NCBI RefSeq assembly: GCF_011761945.1
Contig: NZ_JAASQV010000001.1
Location: 1,922,001 to 1,986,000 of the forward strand
Source: Sphingomonas leidyi
GTDB taxonomy: Bacteria; Pseudomonadota; Alphaproteobacteria; Sphingomonadales; Sphingomonadaceae
Direction: 5' to 3'
Length of the DNA: 64,000 nt
Part shown: one piece after another, positions 37,301 through 44,620 of the stretch
Position numbering within the stretch: position 1 is the first letter of the stretch
Layout of the letters: each line of letters begins with the position of its first letter
The notes under the pieces: generated by a model
The model's database searches: none
What the model saw: the letters and a program-made list of their open reading frames with translations, nothing else
Told to the model about the DNA's origin: nothing
Translations under genes and position numbers: made by a program

Positions 37301-37365
37301 GCGCCCGCGCCGACGGCCAGCAGCAATGCCGCGGCTACGAACCGCATGCCCGTCCGCCGAGTCAT
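34330..37365 (-). CDS. GH92 alpha-mannosidase with C-terminal accessory domains (copy 1)
   Basis: 1011 residues from the ATG overlapping the transporter stop; the open frame continues upstream but that part is shadow. Leader peptide, then the GH92 core: YVDPLIGTGGNGHTFPGATVPFGMVQLSP, HTHISGAG, SNWDTYRALHPL, YAHGDEPGHHMAWL (Glu at the general-acid position) and NNEDLGQMSAWY. Past the core (about residue 785 on) come a chitobiase-C-like module (YTLDGREPDGRSRRYAGPL) and a discoidin-like beta domain, making it longer than the usual 750-residue GH92. Predicted Ca-dependent exo-alpha-mannosidase; linkage is undetermined. Confidence 0.94.
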   Translation of the reverse strand: MTRRTGMRFVAAALLLAVGAGAREAPVAARPGEDLVAYVDPLIGTGGNGHTFPGATVPFGMVQLSPSNDRNGWNWTSGYHYSDEDIKGFAHTHISGAGLSALGDILLMPTRSPSTDAGSAERPGSGYRSRFSHARELARPGYYRVHLDDPDVDAELTAAARAGFHRYTYRGDAARYVVIDPTHSVGDHAYRTEVEIVSDHEIRGWKRAISQSSGDRSVFFVARFSQPFASARLTEDDRPVEGRARTGRAIKALVQFAPGDGDSVEVAVALSHTGEGGAQANFDADARGRTFDAALADATRLWQERLSRITIEGDARQKRLFYTAAYHAAIAPNLVSDVTGAYYLDGKVRQSRIPQFSNFSNWDTYRALHPLLTIIDTKKDGEIVASMVSRHAEQGLLLPSWEAVGHDNRVMIGYSIVSPIADAVLKGIPGVDPEAAYAAIRASAFDTTKHSNVYDANGMAGYLAYGFVPADVASSVSKTTEQNYEDWAIGRVAEKLGKRADAALFAGRATGWRQLYDPANGYLLPRLADGSRVPVPMDTWDTLNRHYVSGNIWAYSSYTPHDMVAAIRLHGGREAYARWLEGIFTDTRPIGGEQHVDISGFIGRYAHGDEPGHHMAWLFNLVGEPWLTQLYVNRLVREMYADRPDGLVNNEDLGQMSAWYLLATLGFYPIAPGDLTYQITAPHHRRATIGLESGKTFVVEADGLTPENIFVQSATLDGKPYPYSYIRHERIMAGGVLRFEMGPKPNRAWGSDPRETSLGAFDDKLPAEVPHRAAWAPFDSDAAAYFAGSRTVVLQTAEPGAVIRYTLDGREPDGRSRRYAGPLRISHDTVLKAVALREGLAMSTIFEKHYARAATVGLGPGYPRIAIAEPDMPYGRADGAMLIDQQRGTRFYGDKKWSGRLGDITATIDLGRSRPVRSVTIGYLDDPMNGILVPRRIEIWAGSEAGALSLVGSRDVAAPHEIRQAVDRLRIPVRGSFRHYQVRVLSAGTMPPGLSPPGRKAWLFLDEILLQ

Positions 37366-39257
37366 CGCGCAATCTCCGGCGCGGCGTCCAACCGCGCCAT
37401 GTCGCTCGGCCAGTCCTCGAGCCGGCGGTACCAGGTGCGCCACAGGATCAGCCCGCCGGCGGATGCGACCGCGATTGCCGCCAGCAGGCCTGGGATATTC
37501 TTGAGCACGAGGAAGATGGGCACCGCCACCAGGCTGGTCTGGACGATCGTGCCCACCGCGATGTTGAACATGTCGCGCGGGAAGTTGCGGTTCGGCCGTG
37601 CCCCCGGCCGCTCCTGCGCGAGCGCGCGATGTACCGGCCCCCAGAAGCCCCAGGGACGCACCCGGTCGTAGAAGGTCTTGAGCACCGCCATGTCGGTCGG
37701 CGGAGTCATCAGGCTTACGGTGACGGCAACGGTCCCCGCGACCAGGATCACCAGCGGGAAGAGATAGAGCGCCAGGACGGAGCCCATGTCGGGCAGCAGC
37801 GCCCCGAACAGGAACGGGAAGGTCATCGCACAGGCCATGCCGGCGACCGTCCCCCAGAAATAGCCATGGCCGTTGAACCGCCACCAATACCATTTGATCA
37901 CGTTCGACGCGGTGTAGCCGCCCCACAGGCCCGACACGATCCATTGCAGGGCATCGTTGATGCTCGAGACGAACAAGCCGATCCCCATGCTGAGCAGGAC
38001 GACGGTGAGCGACACGGCATAGCTCATCCAGATCATCCTGCGCTGCGATGCGTCCGGATTGACGTAGCGACGGTAGATGTCGTTCACGAGGTAGAGCGGC
38101 GCCGCGTTGAGACTGCTTGCGAACGTCGCCATGAACGCGGCGAGCAAGCCGGTGACGATGAGCCCGCGCATGCCGGTGGGCGCGAAGCTCTGGATCGCGG
38201 CCGGCAGGATGCTCTCATAGTCGATCCGCCCACCGGAGACGAGATCGAGCCGGTCGACGAAGACCAGTGCCAGCACCGTGAAGCCCGTGATCATCAGATA
38301 GCGGATCGGCATCAGCACCACCGAGACGAAACCGGTCAGCTTCGCCGCGTCGCGCGGCGTGCGGGTCGCCAGGATGCGCTGCATGTCATAGCTCGGCGCG
38401 GGGCCGGCGGCGCTCTTCAATATCCCCGAGAAGAGCATCATCATGAACAGCGCGCCGAACAGGCCGTAGCCGTCCGCCGCGATCTTGGTCTGGACCTCGG
38501 GCTGGATCGCGTGCCAGTCCAGATCGAGCGACCAGCCGAAAAATGGGTTCATCCACCCTTGGGGCGTGGCAGCCACCACCTGTTCCGGCGAAACCAATGT
38601 CATGGCGAGGCCAGCGATGAAAATCGCCGCAATGGTCATGATCGAGAATTGCAGGACATCGGTCCACACGATCCCGGGCATGCCGCCGAGCACGACGTAG
38701 AGCGTGACCAGGCTGGTGAAGAACACCGCATAGATATTCGGCACCAGCGCGGGATCGACCGTCATCCCGCCGAGCAGCGGCGCCACCGTTTCCCACGGGA
38801 TGAAGAGCTCCATGAACTTGCCGATGCCGACAAAGGCATAGGCGAGGAAGCCGACCACGCAGAACAGCGCGAAGACCACCACCGAAAGATGGGAGAGCCG
38901 GCTTCCCGCCCCCTCCCCGAAGCGCAGCAGGATCCACTCGGCCCCGGAGCGCACGTTCGAACGGCGCAGCCACAGCGCGAGGAAGGCCATCAGGAAGACC
39001 TGATTGAACACCGGCCAGAGCCAGGGGAGCCAGACGCTCTTCAAGCCATAGACGAACAGCAGCGTCGTCAGCCACATCGTGCCCGAGATATCGAACATCC
39101 CCGACGCGTCGGACAGGCAGAGCAGATACCAGGGCATCTTCTTGTTGCCGAGATAATAGCTGTCGATGCTCTGCGCCGCGCGGCGACGCACCACCAGCGC
39201 GATGACGAGCGTTGCCAGGAGATAGGCGGCGACGATCGCGCCATCGATAACGGTCAA
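37362..39257 (-). CDS. Sodium:solute symporter (SSS family), probable glycan-fragment importer
   Basis: 631 residues from a TTG start with a strong ribosome site (AGAGGGGGCAGG), the only start consistent with the N-terminus. About 13-14 helices, with YYLGNKKMPWYLLCLSDASGMFDISGTMW, GGMPGIVWTDVLQF and AAFMATFASSLNAAPLYLVNDIY as in SSS sugar symporters. First gene of the operon with GH92, GH2 and GH85, overlapping GH92 by ATGA. Because the GH2 enzyme lacks a leader, this symporter is the natural candidate to import Man-GlcNAc or mannose. A LacI-type palindrome lies 86 bases upstream. Confidence 0.9.
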   Translation of the reverse strand: MTVIDGAIVAAYLLATLVIALVVRRRAAQSIDSYYLGNKKMPWYLLCLSDASGMFDISGTMWLTTLLFVYGLKSVWLPWLWPVFNQVFLMAFLALWLRRSNVRSGAEWILLRFGEGAGSRLSHLSVVVFALFCVVGFLAYAFVGIGKFMELFIPWETVAPLLGGMTVDPALVPNIYAVFFTSLVTLYVVLGGMPGIVWTDVLQFSIMTIAAIFIAGLAMTLVSPEQVVAATPQGWMNPFFGWSLDLDWHAIQPEVQTKIAADGYGLFGALFMMMLFSGILKSAAGPAPSYDMQRILATRTPRDAAKLTGFVSVVLMPIRYLMITGFTVLALVFVDRLDLVSGGRIDYESILPAAIQSFAPTGMRGLIVTGLLAAFMATFASSLNAAPLYLVNDIYRRYVNPDASQRRMIWMSYAVSLTVVLLSMGIGLFVSSINDALQWIVSGLWGGYTASNVIKWYWWRFNGHGYFWGTVAGMACAMTFPFLFGALLPDMGSVLALYLFPLVILVAGTVAVTVSLMTPPTDMAVLKTFYDRVRPWGFWGPVHRALAQERPGARPNRNFPRDMFNIAVGTIVQTSLVAVPIFLVLKNIPGLLAAIAVASAGGLILWRTWYRRLEDWPSDMARLDAAPEIAR

Positions 39258-39342
39258 TCCTGCCCCCTCTCCAACGAACCCGTTGGCGCCGCGCCCGCCG
39301 GACCATTGCTATCTGCCCGGACTCGTTGCGCGAATCCGGATT

Positions 39343-39356
39343 TGCAATCGATTACA
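39343..39356. promoter_or_regulatory. LacI-type operator between the SSS operon and lacI-family gene
   Basis: TGCAATCGATTACA differs from the perfect palindrome at 29909 by one base. It sits in the divergent promoter region, 86 bases before the transporter TTG and about 95 before the regulator, so it could give repression of both and autoregulation. A TTTTTTGTAAA stretch follows. Confidence 0.72.
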
Positions 39357-39450
39357 TTTTTTGTAAAGCCCTTCTCGACAATATTGACAACGGGCCGGCC
39401 ATCGCCCTCTTTCGTCATGAACGGCGCAGGATCCGGCAATGGGGGAGCGG

Positions 39451-40470
39451 ATGGATGCGGGAAGCGCGAAGGGCAATCACACGGCGATGACCACCATCCT
39501 TGACGTAGCACGGGCAGCCGGGCTTTCGACGGCGACCGTGTCGCGGGCGCTCCGCGAGCCGGAGAAGGTGACCGAGAAGACCCGCGCGAAGGTGTTCAAG
39601 GCAGTCGAGGCCGTGAACTATCGGCCGAACATGCTGGCGCGCAACCTGCGTACCGACAAGTCCTTCACGCTGCTGGTGCTCGTGCCCGGCATCGCCAATC
39701 CGTTCTTCGCCAACGTCACTGCGGGGATCGAAGCGACCGCCTGGAAACGCGGCTATTCGGTGCTGCTCGGCGACACGCGCGATTCGCCCGAGCGCGAGGA
39801 ACATTATGCCCGGCTGGTCGAGACGCGGCTGGCGGATGGCGTGATCCAGCTCAGCCCCGACTATGCGCCGGCCGAAAGCCGCCGCCAGGCTCCCTACCCC
39901 GTGGTCCATGCCTGCGGCTGCGAACTGACGGAGGCGCCTTCCGTCCGGATCGACAATGTCGGCGCGATGCACGAGGTCGTCGCGCATCTGATCGCCCGCG
40001 GCCATCGTCGGATCGCGGCGATCAGCGGCCCGCAGGCCAATGCCCATGCCATCGACCGCCTCAAGGGCTATCGCCAGGCACTCGAGGCAGCCGGCATCGC
40101 CTTCGATCCGGGACTCGTGCTCCACGGCAGTTTCAGGATGCAGTCCGGCTTCGAAGCCGCGCGCGAGATTCTCGCAATGTCGCCGCGGCCCACGGCGATC
40201 GTCAGCATCAACGACGAAATGGCCATCGGCGCGATCCAGGCGCTCGCGGCCCAGGGTGTCTCGGTCCCCTCGGATATCGCGGTCACCGGCTTCGACGACA
40301 TCGATTTCGCCGCCCATTCCACGCCGGCGCTCACCACCGTCAGGCAGCCCGCCGCCGAGATGGGCGCAAAGGCCTGCGAGCTGCTGATCGACTGGATCGA
40401 GGACAAGGCGCGAGACGAGGCGGTGCACATTCTGCCGCATACCCTGGTCGTTCGCGAGAGCAGCGGGTGA
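39451..40470 (+). CDS. LacI-family transcriptional regulator of the N-glycan locus
   Basis: 339 residues from ATG 39451 (GGGGGAG close upstream); starts at 39439 and 39487 are in frame and equally able to encode the DNA-binding domain. The LacI headpiece reads TTILDVARAAGLSTATVSRALREPEKVTEKTRAKV, then the hinge NYRPNMLARNLRT. The periplasmic-binding-like sensor has PGIANPFFANVTAGIE, HRRIAAISGP, SINDEMAIGAIQAL and TGFDDIDFAAHSTPALTTVRQP. It is flanked on both sides by TGTAATCGATTACA-like palindromes, and a third lies before the TonB receptor. The effector is probably a mannose- or GlcNAc-containing product; this is inferred. Confidence 0.94.
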   Translation: MDAGSAKGNHTAMTTILDVARAAGLSTATVSRALREPEKVTEKTRAKVFKAVEAVNYRPNMLARNLRTDKSFTLLVLVPGIANPFFANVTAGIEATAWKRGYSVLLGDTRDSPEREEHYARLVETRLADGVIQLSPDYAPAESRRQAPYPVVHACGCELTEAPSVRIDNVGAMHEVVAHLIARGHRRIAAISGPQANAHAIDRLKGYRQALEAAGIAFDPGLVLHGSFRMQSGFEAAREILAMSPRPTAIVSINDEMAIGAIQALAAQGVSVPSDIAVTGFDDIDFAAHSTPALTTVRQPAAEMGAKACELLIDWIEDKARDEAVHILPHTLVVRESSG

Positions 40471-40491
40471 GCGCCCCGCCACGCGCCGATA

Positions 40492-40514
40492 GTGCCGGGA
40501 GCGCGTCCGGGCAC
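40492..40514. terminator. Hairpin after the lacI-family gene
   Basis: GTGCCGGGA-GCGCG-TCCGGGCAC: a 9-base stem with one mismatch and a 5-base loop, 22 bases past the regulator stop and before the ROK operator. No T-tract follows, so its role as a terminator is tentative. Confidence 0.35.
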
Positions 40515-40566
40515 CGCCCGCAGCCATTTCCGCCGCCCACTCTCAAATAAGGCTGGCCTCGCGATA

Positions 40567-40580
40567 TGTAATGGATTACA
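40567..40580. promoter_or_regulatory. LacI-type operator upstream of the ROK kinase operon
   Basis: TGTAATGGATTACA: the same half sites as at 29909 (TGTAAT/ATTACA) with one central change. It lies 56 bases before the ROK ATG, in promoter position for the five-gene rightward operon, and is the third member of the predicted regulon. Confidence 0.74.
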
Positions 40581-40635
40581 TTTCGTGCAACGACCGCGTC
40601 GCGCGGCGCAGTGGGTCCAGGGGGAGAGGCATGGA

Positions 40636-41553
40636 ATGATCGTCGGACTGGATATCGGCGGTCACCACGTCGCCGGCGCGCTGCTGAACCGGCAGGGGCA
40701 CGGGATCCTCGTCAAGAGCTACAGGCATAGCGAGACACGCAGCGGCGCTGCCAGCGCGGAACTCCTCGATGCCTGGGCGCACCTGATCACGACGATCGCG
40801 CCGGACACCGATCGGGTCACCGGAGTCGGCATCGCAATGCCGGGCCCGTTCGACTATCGCACCGGCACTGCCTTCTTCGAAAGCAATGGCAAGTTCCAGA
40901 GCCTCTATGGCATCAACGTGCGCGACGAATTGCAGCGCCGCCTGCCCGCTTCGCACGAGATTCGCTTCCTGAACGACGCAACTGCCTTCGCGGTCGGCTG
41001 CGCGGCGATGGGTGCCACCGGGAATTGCGCCCGCCTGCTCGCGATCACGCTCGGCACCGGGCTCGGCGCCGCGTTCCTCGATCGCGGCATCCCGGTGATC
41101 GAGGAGGAGCCGGGTGCGGTGCCGCCCGGCGGATGCCTGTGGAACTTGCCGTTCAAGCACGGGATCGCCGATGACTATGTCTCTTCCCGCTGGCTTCTGA
41201 CCGAAGGCGCCAGGCAGAGCGGTCGTCCGCAAGAGAATGTGGCCAGAATGGCGGCCGACGCCCGGCAGGACGAAGTCGTGCGGTCCGTCTTCGCGGAATA
41301 TGGCGCCAATCTCGCGGCCATCGTCGCGCCCTGGGCACGCGGATTCGGCGCCGAGGCGATCATGCTCGGGGGACGCATCGCCGGCGCGTTCGACCTTTTC
41401 GCGCCTGCCCTGCGCGCAGGGCTCGCTGCATGCGACGTCGCGACACCGATACTGATACACGAGAATACCGAAGACGCGGCCATTGTCGGCGCGGGCCAGA
41501 TGTTCGCCCCCGCCTTCTGGGCCGAGGCGCGAACCCGGCTTCCGCGCCGGTGA
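40636..41553 (+). CDS. ROK-family sugar kinase
   Basis: 305 residues from ATG 40636 (GGGGGAGAGG upstream; the ATG five bases earlier is out of frame). N-terminal phosphate loop IVGLDIGGHHVAGALL, substrate region FESNGKFQSL, catalytic base in FLNDATAFAVGCA (Asp114), ATP site LAITLGTGLGAAF and C-terminal MLGGRIAGAF. The usual ROK zinc motif (CxCGxxGC) is absent; PPGGCLWNLPFKHG stands in its place, so this is a zinc-less subgroup. Cytoplasmic. Mannose or GlcNAc, the two sugars the locus would release, are the leading substrates. First gene of the rightward operon. Confidence 0.88.
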   Translation: MIVGLDIGGHHVAGALLNRQGHGILVKSYRHSETRSGAASAELLDAWAHLITTIAPDTDRVTGVGIAMPGPFDYRTGTAFFESNGKFQSLYGINVRDELQRRLPASHEIRFLNDATAFAVGCAAMGATGNCARLLAITLGTGLGAAFLDRGIPVIEEEPGAVPPGGCLWNLPFKHGIADDYVSSRWLLTEGARQSGRPQENVARMAADARQDEVVRSVFAEYGANLAAIVAPWARGFGAEAIMLGGRIAGAFDLFAPALRAGLAACDVATPILIHENTEDAAIVGAGQMFAPAFWAEARTRLPRR

Positions 41554-41570
41554 GAAGGGATAGGGAGACG

Positions 41571-43898
41571 ATGCGGATGGGGGGATTTGCAACGCGCATT
41601 CTGGGGCTCGCCCTGGCCATGCTCCCGGTCCCGCTCGCCGCGCAGCAGGCGCCGGACCATGCCGACCTGGCGAACCCGCTCACGGGAACCGATTCGTCGT
41701 TCGAATTATCCTATGGCAACACCTATCCGGCGATCGCCGTGCCATGGGGCATGAACTTCTGGACGCCCATGACCAACAAGATGGGCGACGGCTGGACCTA
41801 TCGCTACGGCGACCACAAGATCCGCGGCATCAAGCAGACCCATCAGCCGAGCCCCTGGCTCAACGACTATGGCGCCTTCTCGCTGATGGCGCTCACCGGT
41901 CCGCTCAAGTTCAGGGAAGACGAGCGCGAATCCTGGTTCTCGCACAAGGCGGAGACCGCGCGGCCCTATCGCTACGGCGTCTATCTGGCCGATTACGACG
42001 TGACCGCCCAGGTGACTTCCACCGCGCGGGCGGCGCATTTCCGCTTCACCTTTCCCGAGAGCGAGCAGAGCTGGATCCTGCTCGACGCGTTCGACATGGG
42101 CTCGATGGTCAGGATCCTGCCGAAGGAACGCCGGATCATCGGCTATGCGCGCAACAATCATGGCGGCGTTCCGGGGAATTTCCACAACTGGTTCGTCGCC
42201 GAGTTCGACCGCGATTTCGAAATTGCCGAAACCTGGGGGGACGGCTGGAAGCGCAACCCGGGAATCGCCCAGGCCGAAGGGCAGCATGTCGGCGCGATCA
42301 TCGGGTTCAAGACCCGCAAGGGCGAGCAGGTCCATGTCCGCGTCGCCTCTTCGTTCATCAGCCCCGAGCAGGCCGCGCTCAACCTCGATCGCGAAATCGG
42401 CAAGGACAGCTTCGAAGCCACCGAGGCGAAGGCCAGGGACGAATGGAACGCCCTGCTCGGCCGATACAAGGTGGAAGACCCGGATATCGACGCGAAGCGC
42501 ACCTTCTATTCGGCGCTCTACCGCACCCTGCTCTTTCCGCGCAGGTTCCACGAAATCGACGCAGCCGGCCGGACGATCCACTACAGCCCCTATGACGGCA
42601 AGGTGCATCCCGGCCCGATGTTCACCGACAACGGCTTCTGGGACACGTTCCGCGCGGTCTTCCCGCTATTCGCGCTGATGCACCGCGAAGTCGACGGCCA
42701 GATCATGCAGGGGCTCGCCAACACCTATGACGAATCGGGCTGGCTCCCCGAATGGGCCAGCCCCGGCCACCGCGACGTGATGATCGGATCGAACTCGGCC
42801 GTGAACATAGCCGACGCCTATCTGAAGGGCATTCGCGGCTTCGACATCGCCAAGCTCTACGAAGCGATCCGCAAGAATGCCGATACCGATCAGGGGCGGC
42901 CGAAGTCGCGGGACGGCAAGACGATCAGTTCGGTCGGTCGCGAAGGCGTCGATTGGTACAACCGGCTCGGCTATGTTCCGTACGATGTCGGCATCAACGA
43001 GAATGCCGCGCGCACGCTCGAATATGCCTATGCCGATTTCACCATCTCGCGGCTCGCACAGGCGCTCGGCAAGCCCCGGGACGCTGCCCTGTTCGCGGCA
43101 CGCGCGCAGAACTACCGCAAGCTGTTCGACCCCGAGAGCGGGTGGATGCGCGGCCGCAACCGGGACGGAAGCTTCCAGGCGCCGTTCAACCCCCTCAAAT
43201 GGGGCGATGCCTTCACCGAGGGCAACAGCCTCCACTATAGCTGGTCGGTATTCCAGGACGTGCAGGGCCTGATCGCGCTGATGGGCGGCGACAAGGCCTT
43301 TGCCGCGAAGCTCGACAGCGTGTTCGACAGCCCGCCCAAGTTCGACGACAGCTATTACGGCTTCACGATCCACGAGATCCGCGAGATGCAGATCGTCGAC
43401 ATGGGCAATTATGCCCATGGCAACCAGCCGATCCAGCACATGATCTATCTCTACAACTATGCCGGCCAGCCATGGAAGGCGCAGGCCAGGGTGCGCGAAG
43501 TTATGCGCAAGCTCTATTCGAGCGCGCCCGACGGCTATCCGGGGGACGAGGACAATGGCCAGACCTCGGCCTGGTACGTGTTCAGCGCGCTCGGCTTCTA
43601 TCCGGTGACGCCCGGCGCGAACCAATATGTGATCGGCTCACCCCTGTTCCGGCATGCCGAGCTGGCGCTGGAGAATGGCCGGACCTTCACCATCGAAGCT
43701 CCCGGAAACAGCGCCGCGAACATCTATATCCAGTCCGCCACGCTCAACGGCAGGCCGCTCGACCGCACCTGGCTGGGCCATGACGAGATCATGGCCGGCG
43801 GCACATTGCGCTTCGAGATGGGGCCGCGGCCGAACATGGCATGGGGCACGGGACCCGCCGCCGCACCCTTCTCGATGAGCGGGCGAGGCAAGCGCTGA
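41571..43898 (+). CDS. GH92 family glycosidase with Gln at the general-acid position (copy 2)
   Basis: 775 residues from ATG 41571 (GGGAG upstream). A Sec leader ends PLAAQ. GH92 blocks: LANPLTGTDSSFELSYGNTYPAIAVPWGMNFWTP, FTDNGFWDTFRAVFPLF, GNYAHGNQPIQHMIYLYNYAG and YPGDEDNGQTSAWYVFSALGFYP. At the position where the other two GH92 proteins here read GDEP and GNEP, this one reads GNQP (Gln codon 43425-43427). In GH92 that Glu is, as I recall, the catalytic acid, and a Gln there has been linked to mannosyl-phosphodiester cleavage. It may therefore act on phosphorylated or otherwise activated mannosides. Its stop overlaps cutC (TGATG). Confidence 0.92.
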   Translation: MRMGGFATRILGLALAMLPVPLAAQQAPDHADLANPLTGTDSSFELSYGNTYPAIAVPWGMNFWTPMTNKMGDGWTYRYGDHKIRGIKQTHQPSPWLNDYGAFSLMALTGPLKFREDERESWFSHKAETARPYRYGVYLADYDVTAQVTSTARAAHFRFTFPESEQSWILLDAFDMGSMVRILPKERRIIGYARNNHGGVPGNFHNWFVAEFDRDFEIAETWGDGWKRNPGIAQAEGQHVGAIIGFKTRKGEQVHVRVASSFISPEQAALNLDREIGKDSFEATEAKARDEWNALLGRYKVEDPDIDAKRTFYSALYRTLLFPRRFHEIDAAGRTIHYSPYDGKVHPGPMFTDNGFWDTFRAVFPLFALMHREVDGQIMQGLANTYDESGWLPEWASPGHRDVMIGSNSAVNIADAYLKGIRGFDIAKLYEAIRKNADTDQGRPKSRDGKTISSVGREGVDWYNRLGYVPYDVGINENAARTLEYAYADFTISRLAQALGKPRDAALFAARAQNYRKLFDPESGWMRGRNRDGSFQAPFNPLKWGDAFTEGNSLHYSWSVFQDVQGLIALMGGDKAFAAKLDSVFDSPPKFDDSYYGFTIHEIREMQIVDMGNYAHGNQPIQHMIYLYNYAGQPWKAQARVREVMRKLYSSAPDGYPGDEDNGQTSAWYVFSALGFYPVTPGANQYVIGSPLFRHAELALENGRTFTIEAPGNSAANIYIQSATLNGRPLDRTWLGHDEIMAGGTLRFEMGPRPNMAWGTGPAAAPFSMSGRGKR

Positions 43899-44620
43899 TG
43901 GCCGTCACGCTCGAGATCTGCGTCGACGACGCCGCAGGGGTGGCCGCGGCGGTGATGGGCGGTGCCGACCGGATCGAGCTGTGCGGCGCACTCGAACTGG
44001 GCGGCCTTACCCCCTCCCCCGGCCTGATCGAATATGCCGTGGCGACGGGCGTCCCGGTCCACGCGATGATCCGCCCCCGCGCCGGCAGCTTCGTCTACGA
44101 CACGGACGAACTGGCGTTGATGGCCGAAGATATCCGACACGCGCTCGCGCTCGGCGCCACGGGCATCGTGGTCGGCGCATTGCGCCCGGACGATACGCTG
44201 GATTCGCGCGCCCTGGCGCGCTTTCGCATGGTCAGCCGCGATGCCGCGCTAGTGCTGCATCGCGCGATCGACCTCGTTCCCGATCCGATTGCCGCGGTCG
44301 AGGAGGCCTGCACCCTGGGCTTCGACAAGATCCTCAGCTCGGGCCAGGAAGCGACGGCGCTGGCCGGCGCGCTGACCCTCGCCCGGATGGTGGAGGCGGC
44401 GGACGGCAGGCTGTCCGTCATCGCCGGCTCGGGCCTCGCCCCCGACAATGTGGTCCGGATCGCGCGCGTGAGCGGCGTGCGCGAGGTGCACGCTTCCGCG
44501 AGCCAGCCCGGACGCCCCGATCCGCGCAGCATGGCCATGGGGTTTTCCGCCGGGCCCCGGCGCAGAACCAGCGCGGCGCTGGTCCGCCGCCTGCGTACCG
44601 CCATCGAGGAGAGCGCATGA
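43898..44620 (+). CDS. cutC: CutC-family TIM-barrel protein (copy 1, in the N-glycan operon)
   Basis: 240 residues from an ATG overlapping the GH92 stop. CutC fold: VTLEICVDDAAGVAAAVMGGADRIELCGALELGGLTPSPG, VPVHAMIRPRAGSFVYD, LHRAIDLVPDP, GFDKILSSGQ and VHASASQPG. The family is named for copper homeostasis, but that role is disputed and it has no classical metal-transport features. Its position, translationally coupled between a GH92 mannosidase and glycosylasparaginase and repeated in the second glycosidase operon, suggests a sugar-metabolic enzyme. No leader, hence cytoplasmic. Stop overlaps the next start (ATGA). Confidence 0.93.
   Translation: MAVTLEICVDDAAGVAAAVMGGADRIELCGALELGGLTPSPGLIEYAVATGVPVHAMIRPRAGSFVYDTDELALMAEDIRHALALGATGIVVGALRPDDTLDSRALARFRMVSRDAALVLHRAIDLVPDPIAAVEEACTLGFDKILSSGQEATALAGALTLARMVEAADGRLSVIAGSGLAPDNVVRIARVSGVREVHASASQPGRPDPRSMAMGFSAGPRRRTSAALVRRLRTAIEESA

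Noticed and set aside
37366..37944. N-terminal extension of GH92 copy 1 into the SSS gene
   Set aside because: The true start is the ATG at 37365 followed by a leader; the extension is antiphase translation of the transporter.
41571..43898. Treating the Gln in GH92 copy 2 as a sequencing error or pseudogene sign
   Set aside because: The frame is intact over 775 residues, other family blocks are conserved, and the surrounding NQPIQH context differs coherently from the NEPxxH form, so it looks like a genuine subfamily.
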